A stretch of 64,000 nucleotides of DNA, from positions 62,001-126,000 of the forward strand of contig JAFLLC010000029.1 of the NCBI GenBank assembly GCA_019162745.1, in the 5' to 3' direction. Origin of the DNA: Deltaproteobacteria bacterium (GTDB lineage Bacteria; Desulfobacterota; Desulfuromonadia; Geobacterales; Pseudopelobacteraceae). Both the position numbers and the translations under genes were made by a program. Position 1 is the stretch's first letter; every line of letters starts with the position of its first letter. A model generated the notes under the pieces. The model was given only the letters and a program-made list of their open reading frames with translations. It did not search any database and was not told the DNA's origin. Positions 18,686-28,103 of the stretch are shown one piece after another.

Positions 18686-19906
18686 ATGCGTTTGATGATC
18701 ATCACAAACTCGTATCCTTCGTATCTGGCGCATCTATATACTGCTCATCCGGAGCTGAACAGCCGTTCCTATACCGAGCAAAAGGCGGTTCTGGATAACG
18801 ATTTCTTTGCCTGGTCTGACAGTTGGTCCGTAGCTATGGCTCCACTCGGATACAGTACGTGGGAAATAACCCCCAATGCTCTGTTTATGCAGAGAGCGTG
18901 GTGTCACGAGAACGGCCTGAAATTTGATCCGACCCTGTCTGGTTTAAGAAATACTGTGTTGGCCCAGGCGCAGCAATTTCGTCCCGAAATCATCTGGTTC
19001 AACGATTATGATGATAAACTGCTGGAAATGTTGCGATCCGGACTCCCATCGCTCAGCCTTGTCCTTGGCTGGGTAGGCAGCGCCATTCCACCAACGGAAG
19101 TCTGGCGCAGGATGGATTTGGTTCTTTCCTGCGCGCCGGAAGCGGTGGCTGCAATGGAGGACGCCGGAGTTACAGCGGAACATTTCCCACATAGCTTCGA
19201 TCCAAGGATTAATAACCTGATTGAAGTACGGGAGAAGAACCGTGCCCTGTCGTTTGTCGGACACCTGATGCGACTCAGCCAGTTTCATCTGCAGCGGGAA
19301 GAACTTCTTGAAGCGTTGTCATCAGCTGTTCCATTGGACATATATACACCCAGTGCTGAATTTGGATGGCAGGAAGAGGTTAAAGGCCTTATAAAACTTG
19401 GACTAACCTATTGTGTTAGTTTGCTTCGAGTCTTTGGAGTTTCAGATCTTTATTTGAAAAGTTTGCCGATAATTGGAAGCGCAACAGACTGGGCTCCTCG
19501 ATACGTTCGACCGACTAATCTCCGCTTGAAACCGTTTTTTCATCAGCCAGTTTTCGGGTTAGAGATGTATCAGGCGGTACAGGAATCTTTGGTAACGCTC
19601 AATATCCATGCTGACTCATCGCCGCACTTTGCTTCCAACATGCGTCTCTATGAGGCAACTGGAGTGGGAACCTGCCTGGTTACCGATTGGAAAAAAAATA
19701 GTGAAAATATATTTGCTCCTGATCAGGAAGTTGTTGTCTACAAGAATGCAGAGGAGTGCCGGGAAAAGGTGATGTGGTTACTTGATCATCCAAAGGAAGC
19801 TGCGGAAATTGCTCTGGCAGGCCAGAAGCGAACGCTACGAGAATACACATTTGCTCATCGGGCTGAGTTATTGCACCGGATTATAGGAAAAGCGTTGTCA
19901 TCATGA
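18686..19906 (+). CDS. CgeB-like glycosyltransferase
   Basis: C-terminal NIHADSSPHFASNMRLYEATGVGTCLVTDWKKNSENIFAPDQEVVVYKNAEECREKVMWLLDHPKEAAEIALAGQKRTLREYTFAHR. Confidence 0.83.
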   Translation: MRLMIITNSYPSYLAHLYTAHPELNSRSYTEQKAVLDNDFFAWSDSWSVAMAPLGYSTWEITPNALFMQRAWCHENGLKFDPTLSGLRNTVLAQAQQFRPEIIWFNDYDDKLLEMLRSGLPSLSLVLGWVGSAIPPTEVWRRMDLVLSCAPEAVAAMEDAGVTAEHFPHSFDPRINNLIEVREKNRALSFVGHLMRLSQFHLQREELLEALSSAVPLDIYTPSAEFGWQEEVKGLIKLGLTYCVSLLRVFGVSDLYLKSLPIIGSATDWAPRYVRPTNLRLKPFFHQPVFGLEMYQAVQESLVTLNIHADSSPHFASNMRLYEATGVGTCLVTDWKKNSENIFAPDQEVVVYKNAEECREKVMWLLDHPKEAAEIALAGQKRTLREYTFAHRAELLHRIIGKALSS

Positions 19907-20736
19907 TATTATCGGCAGTTGTAAATACGATGCTGCGGGAACCGATTACTTGGTGCAGGCGCCTGATGACAGATAGGGATTATCGTACCCTTTTGTCTCT
20001 TCAGATGAAACTGGGAGGAATACCGCGGTTTACGGAGTGTCGGTTAAAACTATATGACTGGGAGTTGGTAATTCCTGATGCGGCCTCGTTTCTATCCACC
20101 TACGCCGAGATATTCGTCGAACAGATCTACAAGATCCGGTTTACCGGCGATTCGCCGTATATTCTGGATTTTGGAGCAAACATCGGTCTGAGTGTGCTCT
20201 ATCTGAAGAAACTTTATCCAGATGCACGGATTACAGCCTATGAAGCTGATCCTCGCATCTTTTCTTACCTAGAGCAGAATATCAAAAGCAACGGTTACAG
20301 TGATGTGCTCCTTGTCAATAAGGCCGTTTGGCATGAAAATGCCGTTCTGCAGTTTAGTCCGGAGGGTGGTGATGGCGGCCGCGTTGCGTGGGATGGAGAG
20401 AATAGTACGGTTGAGGTGCAGGCTCAGAATATCCTGGATCTGCTGAAGGGGCGTACAGTAGATTTTTTAAAGATGGATATTGAAGGGGCGGAAGATTTGG
20501 TTTTGCCGGTATGTAAGGAATATCTCCATGCGGTTCGCAAAATATTCGTAGAGTATCATTCGCGGGCCGACGAGTGTCAACAGCTGGACAAAATTGTTTC
20601 GGTGCTGGCTGGCGCAGGATTTAGGCTGCACCTGCAGAGCGCTTTCTGTTCCCCGTCACCCTTCGCGGAACGTCGGGTCCATTCGGGCTATGACCTGCAG
20701 CTAAACATTTTCGGTTGGAGAGAAGATGATCTCTGA
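19903..20736 (+). CDS. FkbM-family methyltransferase
   Basis: ILDFGANIGLSVLYLKKLYPDARITAYEADPRIFSYLEQNIKSNG...VDFLKMDIEGAEDLVLP. Confidence 0.9.
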   Translation: MILSAVVNTMLREPITWCRRLMTDRDYRTLLSLQMKLGGIPRFTECRLKLYDWELVIPDAASFLSTYAEIFVEQIYKIRFTGDSPYILDFGANIGLSVLYLKKLYPDARITAYEADPRIFSYLEQNIKSNGYSDVLLVNKAVWHENAVLQFSPEGGDGGRVAWDGENSTVEVQAQNILDLLKGRTVDFLKMDIEGAEDLVLPVCKEYLHAVRKIFVEYHSRADECQQLDKIVSVLAGAGFRLHLQSAFCSPSPFAERRVHSGYDLQLNIFGWREDDL

Positions 20737-21412
20737 GCTCAATAAATTATTGACCCGGAAAATTAGTCCGGTGAATTTTCCGGACTTTTACAGGGTTGCA
20801 CCGGTCAGCCCTATGTTTGGTCTGGATAGAGGTACTCCAATTGACCGATACTACATTGAAAAATTTCTGAAAGCTAATTCCGGATATATTGCCGGGCGAG
20901 TTCTTGAGGTGGGTAGCAGCCATTACAGTAAACGTTTTGGGAGTGCTGGGATAACCTGTGAGGTACTCCATGCACAAGAAGATAATCCAGATACGACGGT
21001 GGTCGGCGATCTGACAGACTGCGCCACTCTACCCGGAAATGCTATGGATTGTTTTATCTGTACTCAGACGCTGAATTTCATATTCGATGTAGGGAGAGCA
21101 GTCGAAGGAGTCCACCATGTCCTCAAACCGGGCGGAGTACTGTTAGCAACTGTGGCTGGCATCAGTCAGATCAGCCGCTATGATATGGAGCGCTGGGGCG
21201 ATTATTGGCGTTTTACGACAGCTTCTCTTCAGAAACTGTTTGAACCTGTTTTCCCCGGTGTCGTTGAGATCGGCATTCATGGCAATTCGCTGGCTGCCTG
21301 TGCTTTCCTGCAGGGATTGGCGGTCGAGGACCTTCCAACTCCTAGTCTGCTTGATCAGAGCGACCCTGATTATCAACTGCTGCTGACAATTACCGCAAGA
21401 AAAGAGGTCTGA
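20726..21412 (+). CDS. Class I SAM-dependent methyltransferase
   Basis: GRVLEVGSSHYSKRFG...DCFICTQTLNFIFDVGRAVEGVHHVLKPGGVLLATV. Confidence 0.83.
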   Translation: MISELNKLLTRKISPVNFPDFYRVAPVSPMFGLDRGTPIDRYYIEKFLKANSGYIAGRVLEVGSSHYSKRFGSAGITCEVLHAQEDNPDTTVVGDLTDCATLPGNAMDCFICTQTLNFIFDVGRAVEGVHHVLKPGGVLLATVAGISQISRYDMERWGDYWRFTTASLQKLFEPVFPGVVEIGIHGNSLAACAFLQGLAVEDLPTPSLLDQSDPDYQLLLTITARKEV

Positions 21413-22389
21413 TGCTCAATAACGCCCACCATCTGCTTCTTTCGCCATTCAGGACGACCAGGAAGTGGCTTGTGAACCGTTCCAACGCGCCGGTGATCAC
21501 ATTGTTGTACCACCGGGTTACTCGCCTTGAGTCGGATCCCCAGCAGTTGTCGGTAACACCGGAGAACTTTCGTTCCCAGATGCGCTATCTGAAAGACAAT
21601 TTTCCAGTGGTTCGGCTGGACGCAGAGTGGTCAGGCATCGCGCGCCCCTCGGTTGCCGTGACCTTTGATGACGGCTATGCGGATAATGTGAACGAGGCGC
21701 TGCCGATTCTGGAGGAACTTGGCGTCCCGGCAACCTTCTTTATCTCCACCGGCTTTATCGGCTCACATCAGGAGTTCTGGTGGGATGATCTGGAGCGGAT
21801 AATTCTTAAAAATGAAAATGTACCCACACGGTTCACGATTGAAACTGGAAGTGAAATGAGAGAATGGGCGACAAAATCAGCAGCGGAGCGTGCCAGACTA
21901 TACCGTGATTTTCATGTCCTGATAAAAAAACTGACGCCCGAACAACGGGGACAACAGATGGCCTGGCTTCGTACCTGGGCAGATGTGGCAGAGCAGGGGC
22001 GAACAAGCCATCGGGTCGCGACGCTTGATGAAGTGAGGCGGCTAGCACAAAGTGAACTTGTGACCATTGGCGGGCATACGGTCAGCCATACTCGGTTATC
22101 AGCCCTTTCCGGTGATCGGCAGTGTGAGGAGATTACCGGCTCGGTTAGTCAGCTTGAAAGCTGGTGCGGACGCCAGGTGATTGTGTTCTCCTATCCCTTT
22201 GGTAGCCGAGATGACTTTACGGCAGAAACTATTGAAATATGCCGCCAGGCCGGTCTGTTCAGAGCAGTGGTGAACATTCCGGGACAATATCACCAGTGGA
22301 CAGATCCGTATCAGATTCCCCGTAATATAGTCCGTAACTGGGAGCTACCGATGTTCAAACGTAAATGTGCCAGCTTTTGGCTGTCATGA
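21412..22389 (+). CDS. Polysaccharide deacetylase family protein
   Basis: VITLLYHRV...VAVTFDDGYADNVNEALPILEELGVPATFFISTGFIG...TIGGHTVSHTRLSAL. Confidence 0.93.
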   Translation: MLNNAHHLLLSPFRTTRKWLVNRSNAPVITLLYHRVTRLESDPQQLSVTPENFRSQMRYLKDNFPVVRLDAEWSGIARPSVAVTFDDGYADNVNEALPILEELGVPATFFISTGFIGSHQEFWWDDLERIILKNENVPTRFTIETGSEMREWATKSAAERARLYRDFHVLIKKLTPEQRGQQMAWLRTWADVAEQGRTSHRVATLDEVRRLAQSELVTIGGHTVSHTRLSALSGDRQCEEITGSVSQLESWCGRQVIVFSYPFGSRDDFTAETIEICRQAGLFRAVVNIPGQYHQWTDPYQIPRNIVRNWELPMFKRKCASFWLS

Positions 22390-23645
22390 AAGTCCTGTTC
22401 ATAAATACTCACTATATGCACGGCGGAGCCGGTCGTGCCGCCGGCCGGTTGCAGATCGCCTTGAAAAACATCGGGGTGGATGTGAAACAGTTGGTACAAA
22501 ACGGGTTTGGCGATAGACACGACTTAATAATTGGCCCTCTGAGCCCTCTGGATAAGGGGCTGGCCCTGTTGAAACCGGCTCTGGATACGTTGCCCCTCTA
22601 CCTTTACAAAAAAAGAAGTGGCCTGCCGTTTTCCACGTCCTGTCTGCCTGATATTATCGTATCGAAGGTTAAGGAACTAAATCCGGATATTATCCATCTC
22701 CACTGGACGTGTACAGGGTTTGTCAAAATTGAAACGTTGAAAAAACTGAATAAACCACTTGTCTGGACACTCCATGACTCATGGCCGTTTACCGGCGGCT
22801 GCCATATTCCACTGGATTGCGTGGGCTATAAGGACAGATGCGGTATGTGCCCAACCCTTGGATCAACGTGTAACCGTGATCTCTCCCGCTGGATATGGAA
22901 TAGGAAATCAAAGGCGTGGAGCGGTCTGGATATTAGTATTGTCACTCCTAGCAACTGGCTTGCCGAATGTGCTCAGTCAAGCTCGCTCTTCAAGGGAAAA
23001 CGTGTTGAGGTGATTCCAAATGGGCTTGATCTGGGGGCGATACGCTGTGTCGATAAACGGTTGGCGAGGAACATGTTTTCTCTCGATCCGGACAAGAAGT
23101 ACATTCTTTTCGGTGCGGTAAATGCGACAAGCGATAAAAACAAGGGGTTCCAGTACGTTGTAAGTGCCCTGAGAACAGTTGCACACGAGTTGGCGGCGCT
23201 TGACTGTGAACTGTTGGTGTTTGGGGGGTACGAACCGGTGGACTCTGCTGATTTCGGACTGAAAGTGCATTATGTCGGATATATGCATGATGAAGTGAGT
23301 ATGAACCTGCTATATTCGGCGGCAGATGTATTTGTAGCCCCGTCCCTTCAGGAAAATCTTCCGAATACAATCATGGAAGCCATGGCGCACGGGGTCCCGA
23401 CGGTGGCCTTCTCGGTCGGCGGGATTCCGGATCTTATTCATCACAAACAGAATGGGTATCTTGCTGGGCCTTATAATACTGCAGACCTCGCACAGGGACT
23501 TTTGTGGGTTTTATCAGGTAGCCCGTCATGGGAGTATCTCTCTCGCGCGGCCCGTGATACGATACAGGTAAAATTCAGCATCGATGATGTTGCCGGTAAG
23601 CATTATGATCTCTACAGCGAGATCGTGGGGAATTCCGGTGCGTAA
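22386..23645 (+). CDS. Glycosyltransferase family 4
   Basis: MKVLFINTHYMHGGAGRAAGRL...FVAPSLQENLPNTIMEAMAHGVPTVAFSVGGIPDLI. Confidence 0.93.
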   Translation: MKVLFINTHYMHGGAGRAAGRLQIALKNIGVDVKQLVQNGFGDRHDLIIGPLSPLDKGLALLKPALDTLPLYLYKKRSGLPFSTSCLPDIIVSKVKELNPDIIHLHWTCTGFVKIETLKKLNKPLVWTLHDSWPFTGGCHIPLDCVGYKDRCGMCPTLGSTCNRDLSRWIWNRKSKAWSGLDISIVTPSNWLAECAQSSSLFKGKRVEVIPNGLDLGAIRCVDKRLARNMFSLDPDKKYILFGAVNATSDKNKGFQYVVSALRTVAHELAALDCELLVFGGYEPVDSADFGLKVHYVGYMHDEVSMNLLYSAADVFVAPSLQENLPNTIMEAMAHGVPTVAFSVGGIPDLIHHKQNGYLAGPYNTADLAQGLLWVLSGSPSWEYLSRAARDTIQVKFSIDDVAGKHYDLYSEIVGNSGA

Positions 23646-23767
23646 GGGTGATCTCCTGAAATATCTTGACCCGCTTGCGGGGAGATTTCTGGCATAGCTT
23701 CTGCCGTGTCTGGTACTAGAGTCGGTTCATGATATTCGTACCATTCTTATTATTGAGCCTCATAAAA

Positions 23768-24080
23768 CCCCGTCCTCTGGGCGGGGTCAGCGTCCGTTGG
23801 TTTTGCCTGTAGATTGCCCATCTGCTACACCTAGACTTGAGTTGTCTCCATAATTCAAATTAAAAGGAGCGGCAGATGAGCAGGTTTCAGAAGTTATCTC
23901 ACGTACTATGGCACTGTCAATACCACATTGTTTGGGGGGGTGTGCGACAAATTTATGGGAGCCATTATCAAGCCGCCTCTCGATGCTCCCAGCAAAAACG
24001 CAGCAAAAACGGTGTCACCCATTAAAAGGCTGCTGTCAACGGCAAAAACGTTCCCTATGCAAGAAAAATAGATTTTTCAA
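23768..24080 (+). mobile_element. IS200/IS605-like element remnant (left-end hairpin and truncated tnpA)
   Basis: Hairpin CCCCGTCCTCTGGGCGGGG at 23768, then ATG at 23876 encoding MSRFQKLSHVLWHCQYHIVW (IS200 TnpA N-terminus), which degenerates after VW. The right limit is a guess. Confidence 0.65.
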
Positions 24081-24197
24081 GCCAAACTTTCTCTAGTCAC
24101 CGACACCAATACCATTCCCGTTATTTCTATCTATTTCGATGTCAGCCTTTGCTGCACCAGTCACCCATCAGGATTAAGGCTTGTTGTTGAAGTAAAG

Positions 24198-25053
24198 GAA
24201 AAAGTGGGGTCAGGCTTTAAAGATTGAAACTATAGCAACTTGATGCTACTATTACCCCCATGGCTAGAAAACCCCGACTACATTATCCTGGCGCATTATA
24301 TCATGTAATACTTCGTGGAAACGCCAGGCAGGACATATTTATTACCGATGAGGATCGCTATCGTTTTTACCTTTTTGTGCAAGAAGGTCTTGAACGATAC
24401 GGACATCGCGTACATGCATTTTGCCTGATGACAAACCATATTCATATGGCAATTCAGGTTGCTAATGTGCCTTTATCACGTATCATGCAGAATCTTACCT
24501 TCCGCTATACTCGTTGGTTCAATTGGCGATTAAAAAGAAACGGCCATCTTTTTCAGGGTAGGTATAAAGCAATTCTTGTGGATGCCGACTCGTATCTTCT
24601 CGAGCTTGCTGCATACATACACCTTGAAAAAGTGGGGTCAGGCTTTAAAGGTTGAAAGTATAATAACTTGATGCTACTATTTCTCCTATGGCTCGAAAAC
24701 CCCGACTACATTATTCTGGCGCATTATATCATGTAATTCTTCGCGGAAACGCCAGGCAGGACGTCTTTATCACCGATGAGGATCGTTATCGTTTTTACCT
24801 TTTTGTGCAAGAAGGTCTTGAACGATACGGACATCGCGTACATGCATTTTGCCTGATGACAAACCATATTCATATGGCAATTCAGGTTGCTAATGTGCCT
24901 TTATCACGTATCATGCAGAATCTTACCTTCCGCTATACTCGTTGGTTCAATTGGCGATTAAAAAGAAACGGCCATCTTTTTCAGGGTAGGTATAAAGCAA
25001 TTCTTGTGGATGCCGACTCGTATCTTCTCGAACTTGCTGCATACATTCACCTT
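24198..25053 (+). repeat. 428-bp tandem duplication of RAYT 5' region
   Basis: GAAAAAGTGGGGTCAGGCTTTAAAG... begins at 24198 and again at 24626; ATGs at 24260 and 24688 (exact 428-nt period). Confidence 0.95.
24260..24655 (+). pseudogene. Truncated RAYT / Y1-type transposase (first copy)
   Basis: Near-identical to the N-terminal ~122 aa of the downstream copy (HUH signature NHIHM), then diverges at ...YIHLEKVGSGFKG where the second copy begins. Confidence 0.88.
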
Positions 25054-25665
25054 AACCCGGCCCGTGCTGCAATGGTTGAAAAGGCTGAAGATTATGAGTG
25101 GAGCAGCCACAAGGTATATTGCGGCACAGAGCAGATCGCATGGCTGAACACGGAATATATCCTCTCTCACTTTTCGGCGGATCATTCTATTGCGAGCAAA
25201 CTGTTTTCCCGATACGTTTCTGATCGCAGTAATGACGGTCATCGGGAAGAATTTTACGGTAAAGCCAGTCTGGACAGCCGTGTTATGGGTGAAGACAACT
25301 TTGTTGAAAATATGCTTGCACAAAACGAGGAGCTTCAATCTCGTAAACCTTCGCTTGAACAGGTGCTTGAAGCGGTTCTGAGGATTTACAATTTGAAAGA
25401 GGAAGATCTGGCTTCAAAAGGACAAAAACGGCAGCCATCCGAAGCACGCAGCATGGCGGCGTGGGCAGTTCTGGAGCTTACTGATGCAACTCTGACTGAA
25501 TTGGCAACCAGAATGAACAGGGACGTTTCGACAATGAGCGCTGCGGCAGCACGTTTTGAAACGTGTCGACAAAGCAATATGGACTGGGCAAAGAAGCTGG
25601 AAATGTTCCGGCGGGAACTTGATCTTGTTCCACCTCAGTCGGAATCTGACTTTCAGGCGGTTTGA
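24688..25665 (+). CDS. REP-associated tyrosine (Y1/RAYT-like) transposase
   Basis: MARKPRLHYSGALYHVILRGNARQDVFITDEDRYRFYLFVQEGLERYGHRVHAFCLMTNHIHMAIQV...GRYKAILVDADSYLLELAAYIHLNPARAAMV. Confidence 0.93.
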   Translation: MARKPRLHYSGALYHVILRGNARQDVFITDEDRYRFYLFVQEGLERYGHRVHAFCLMTNHIHMAIQVANVPLSRIMQNLTFRYTRWFNWRLKRNGHLFQGRYKAILVDADSYLLELAAYIHLNPARAAMVEKAEDYEWSSHKVYCGTEQIAWLNTEYILSHFSADHSIASKLFSRYVSDRSNDGHREEFYGKASLDSRVMGEDNFVENMLAQNEELQSRKPSLEQVLEAVLRIYNLKEEDLASKGQKRQPSEARSMAAWAVLELTDATLTELATRMNRDVSTMSAAAARFETCRQSNMDWAKKLEMFRRELDLVPPQSESDFQAV

Positions 25666-25735
25666 ACCCGGTGGAATAATCACATATCAGCTCCATCCCT
25701 GGTTTTGGGTGAAACGTAAGCGGCAAAATTTAAAC

Positions 25736-26182
25736 CTACGCGGCTTTTTTCATGTCATCACTGCTCCATCCTTTACATGCAAGAGCTACCACACGGGGTA
25801 CCGGCCTGGCTCCGGTGCGGTATTGGCTGATGGTACGGCGGGAAAGTCCAATGGCTTTGGCCGCTTCAGCAAGAGAAAGTGCGTGGCTGTCCTGCCACTG
25901 GCGAAAGCGGACATTTTCAATCATGTCGGATTGTTCAAGAGATAGCTCAAAAAAACGGTCGCAATCAAGAGACATGCCGCAGTTCCATTCCAGGGTAAAG
26001 CCCCAATCGACAATCTGGGCAGTGGCACACTCCTCGGCGGATTCCAGCGGTGCAAAGGCCGGATAGTTTTTTATTACATCACGCATGGAAACGGTTGCTG
26101 TTCTTCCATCAGTAAAGGTTGCGGAAACAACAAGATCAGGAAGGACGGTCACGCTCTGTAGTCGGGGTGTCTGTTTTTTCAT
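25736..26182 (-). CDS. DUF2442 domain protein with C-terminal HTH (candidate antitoxin)
   Basis: VTVLPDLVVSATFTDGRTATVSMRDVIKNYPAFAPL (DUF2442-like) followed by SLAEAAKAIGLSRRTISQYRTGARPVPRVVALACKGW (HTH). Confidence 0.78.
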   Translation of the reverse strand: MKKQTPRLQSVTVLPDLVVSATFTDGRTATVSMRDVIKNYPAFAPLESAEECATAQIVDWGFTLEWNCGMSLDCDRFFELSLEQSDMIENVRFRQWQDSHALSLAEAAKAIGLSRRTISQYRTGARPVPRVVALACKGWSSDDMKKAA

Positions 26183-26185
26183 TTC

Positions 26186-26422
26186 TTACCTCTTTTCTGG
26201 GTTTCCCATCGCTTGCCAGGCTGCCAGTACGATGGAACTGTTATCGGCGACCCATGCAGCAGCTTCGGCAAGAACACGGGATGGGACACCGGAGTTGATT
26301 ACGGTGCCGTCAAGGAATAGTATGGCTTTACCGTCAGGATGAAGCAGGTGGACATGCACCGGCGGATGTTCCGCCCCTTGCACTTTAAGTATCCACCCAT
26401 TGCCGGTAAGTATTTTTCCCAT
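26186..26422 (-). CDS. DUF4160 domain protein (candidate toxin partner)
   Basis: MGKILTGNGWILKVQGAEHPPVHVHLLHPDGKAILFLDGTVINSG; 'EHPPVHVHL' typical of DUF4160; 3 nt upstream of the DUF2442 gene. Confidence 0.75.
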   Translation of the reverse strand: MGKILTGNGWILKVQGAEHPPVHVHLLHPDGKAILFLDGTVINSGVPSRVLAEAAAWVADNSSIVLAAWQAMGNPEKR

Positions 26423-26429
26423 GTGAAAA

Positions 26430-26458
26430 ATAATAGAGAAATTATTTCTCTATGTCAA
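26430..26458 (-). promoter_or_regulatory. Sigma-70-type promoter with embedded operator palindrome for the DUF4160/DUF2442 pair
   Basis: Minus strand TTGACA-N17-TATTAT, with ATAGAGAAA-TAA-TTTCTCTAT (perfect 9-bp arms, 26433-26453) occupying the spacer. Confidence 0.8.
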
Positions 26459-26484
26459 TATACTTCGAACAGCAACAATAAATA

Positions 26485-26610
26485 CGTTTCGACAATGAGC
26501 ATCGCGGCTGCACGTTTTGATAAGCGTCGGCAAAGCAATGTGGACTGGGCAAAGAGGCTGAAAATGTTACGGCAGGAACTTGATCTTACAACCTTGCAAG
26601 CCTGACACCA
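26485..26610 (+). pseudogene. RAYT transposase C-terminal fragment
   Basis: VSTMSIAAARFDKRRQSNVDWAKRLKMLRQELDL vs intact copy VSTMSAAAARFETCRQSNMDWAKKLEMFRRELDL. Confidence 0.85.
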
Positions 26611-26767
26611 GGTTTCCACATCATCTTTACCCCATTTTCCGGCCAAGGTTATTGTGATTTATATTCAGCGCCATCTTTTTTTTAAACCTGCCAAGTTTGT
26701 AGCTACCGGGTTACAATATGAACAATTTATGGTTGATATTTAGCCACTGAATGGTTAATATACCACC

Positions 26768-28006
26768 ATGATAACAAGAAATATTACCCCTAAAATTATT
26801 GAAGCCCTTTCTGATACTCCTGTCGTCATGCTAAACGGAGCGAGGCAGACCGGGAAAAGTACCCTGGCAAAAGCCATCATTAACCAAAAGCATATTGGAC
26901 GCTATGTAACTTTGGATGATGCTACTGTGCTTGCTGCGGCAAAGCATGATCCTGTGGGGTTTCTTTCCGGGTTGGGCGAATCTGTTGTGATTGATGAGAT
27001 TCAACGTGCGCCGGAGCTTTTTGTTGCTATCAAGGCTGATGTTGATCAGAATCGCAAACCTGGGCGCTATCTGCTTACCGGGTCGGCAAACGTACTTCTT
27101 CTGCCTCGTCTTTCGGAATCTTTGGCAGGCAGGATGGAGATATTTACCTTATGGCCGCTGTCTCAAGGTGAGTTTTCGGGTGTCAGGGAAAGATTTATTG
27201 ATACTCTGTTTTCTGAAAACGTACCCACTCAAGTATTGAACAGTGGTGATAACGATGCAACCCTCATTGAAAGAGCCATAAGGGGAGGGTATCCGGAGGC
27301 TGCTGCGAGAACTTCAGAGTCACGTCGTCGTGCCTGGTTCGAATCCTATATCACCACTATTTTGCAGCGTGATGTGCGTGACATAGCTAATATTGACGGT
27401 CTTGCCGCAATGCCGCGTCTGCTTGCCATGCTTGCAACCAGATCTCCATCGCTGCTAAATTATTCGGAACTTTCAAGAACGACCGGTCTTCCCCAAAGTA
27501 CGTTGAAGCGCTATATGTCCCTTTTTGAAATGATATTTCTGATTGATCATCTTCCTGCCTGGTATTCATACCTCGGGAAGAGGCTTGTTAAAACCTCCAA
27601 GCTGATTATGAGTGACACCGGTCTACTGACAACATTGCTTGCAGTTGATGCCGTCAGGCTTGAAAACACGCCGTTATGCGGCGCTGTAGTAGAAAACTTT
27701 GTGATAATGGAGCTGAAAAAACAGATTTCATGGAGTGATACAAAACCTGCGATGCTCCATTTTCGTACACAGGCAGGGCAGGAGGTTGACGTTGTTCTTG
27801 AAGATCGTGCCGGAAGGATTATCGGCATAGAAATTAAATCGGCAAAGAGCGTTGGCGGTCAGGATTTCCGTGGACTACATGCTCTTGCTGAAGCTGCTGG
27901 AAACCAGTTTCTCAGAGGTATTGTACTGTACGGTGGCAGCGAAATCGTATCCTTTGGCAGTAACCTTCTTGCTATGCCTATCAGCTCTTTGTGGGACAGA
28001 AATTAA
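26768..28006 (+). CDS. AAA ATPase, DUF4143-type
   Basis: MLNGARQTGKSTLAKAI..., VVIDEIQRAPELFVAIK, RYLLTGSANVLLLPRLSESLAGRMEIFTLWPLSQGE, C-terminal DVVLEDRAGRIIGIEIKSAKSV. Confidence 0.93.
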   Translation: MITRNITPKIIEALSDTPVVMLNGARQTGKSTLAKAIINQKHIGRYVTLDDATVLAAAKHDPVGFLSGLGESVVIDEIQRAPELFVAIKADVDQNRKPGRYLLTGSANVLLLPRLSESLAGRMEIFTLWPLSQGEFSGVRERFIDTLFSENVPTQVLNSGDNDATLIERAIRGGYPEAAARTSESRRRAWFESYITTILQRDVRDIANIDGLAAMPRLLAMLATRSPSLLNYSELSRTTGLPQSTLKRYMSLFEMIFLIDHLPAWYSYLGKRLVKTSKLIMSDTGLLTTLLAVDAVRLENTPLCGAVVENFVIMELKKQISWSDTKPAMLHFRTQAGQEVDVVLEDRAGRIIGIEIKSAKSVGGQDFRGLHALAEAAGNQFLRGIVLYGGSEIVSFGSNLLAMPISSLWDRN

Positions 28007-28103
28007 GCGCAACCCGAGATTATGAATGGTATTGAGATTTGTTCCGGAATCAGAATTCCGTTGTGGCGGTTTGGATCTTTGTATTGAAAGGCCGTAAACA
28101 TCT

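Noticed and set aside
23683-23699. CTGGCATAGCTTCTGCC resembling a sigma-54 site
   Set aside because: Weak -12 element and no intact gene downstream, only the IS remnant.
23908-24096. 62-aa plus-strand ORF in the IS200-like remnant
   Set aside because: Off-frame in degraded transposase DNA.
25414-26066. Several ORFs opposite the RAYT gene and the DUF2442 gene
   Set aside because: Antisense shadows; the minus-strand DUF2442/DUF4160 pair and plus-strand RAYT have clear family resemblance.
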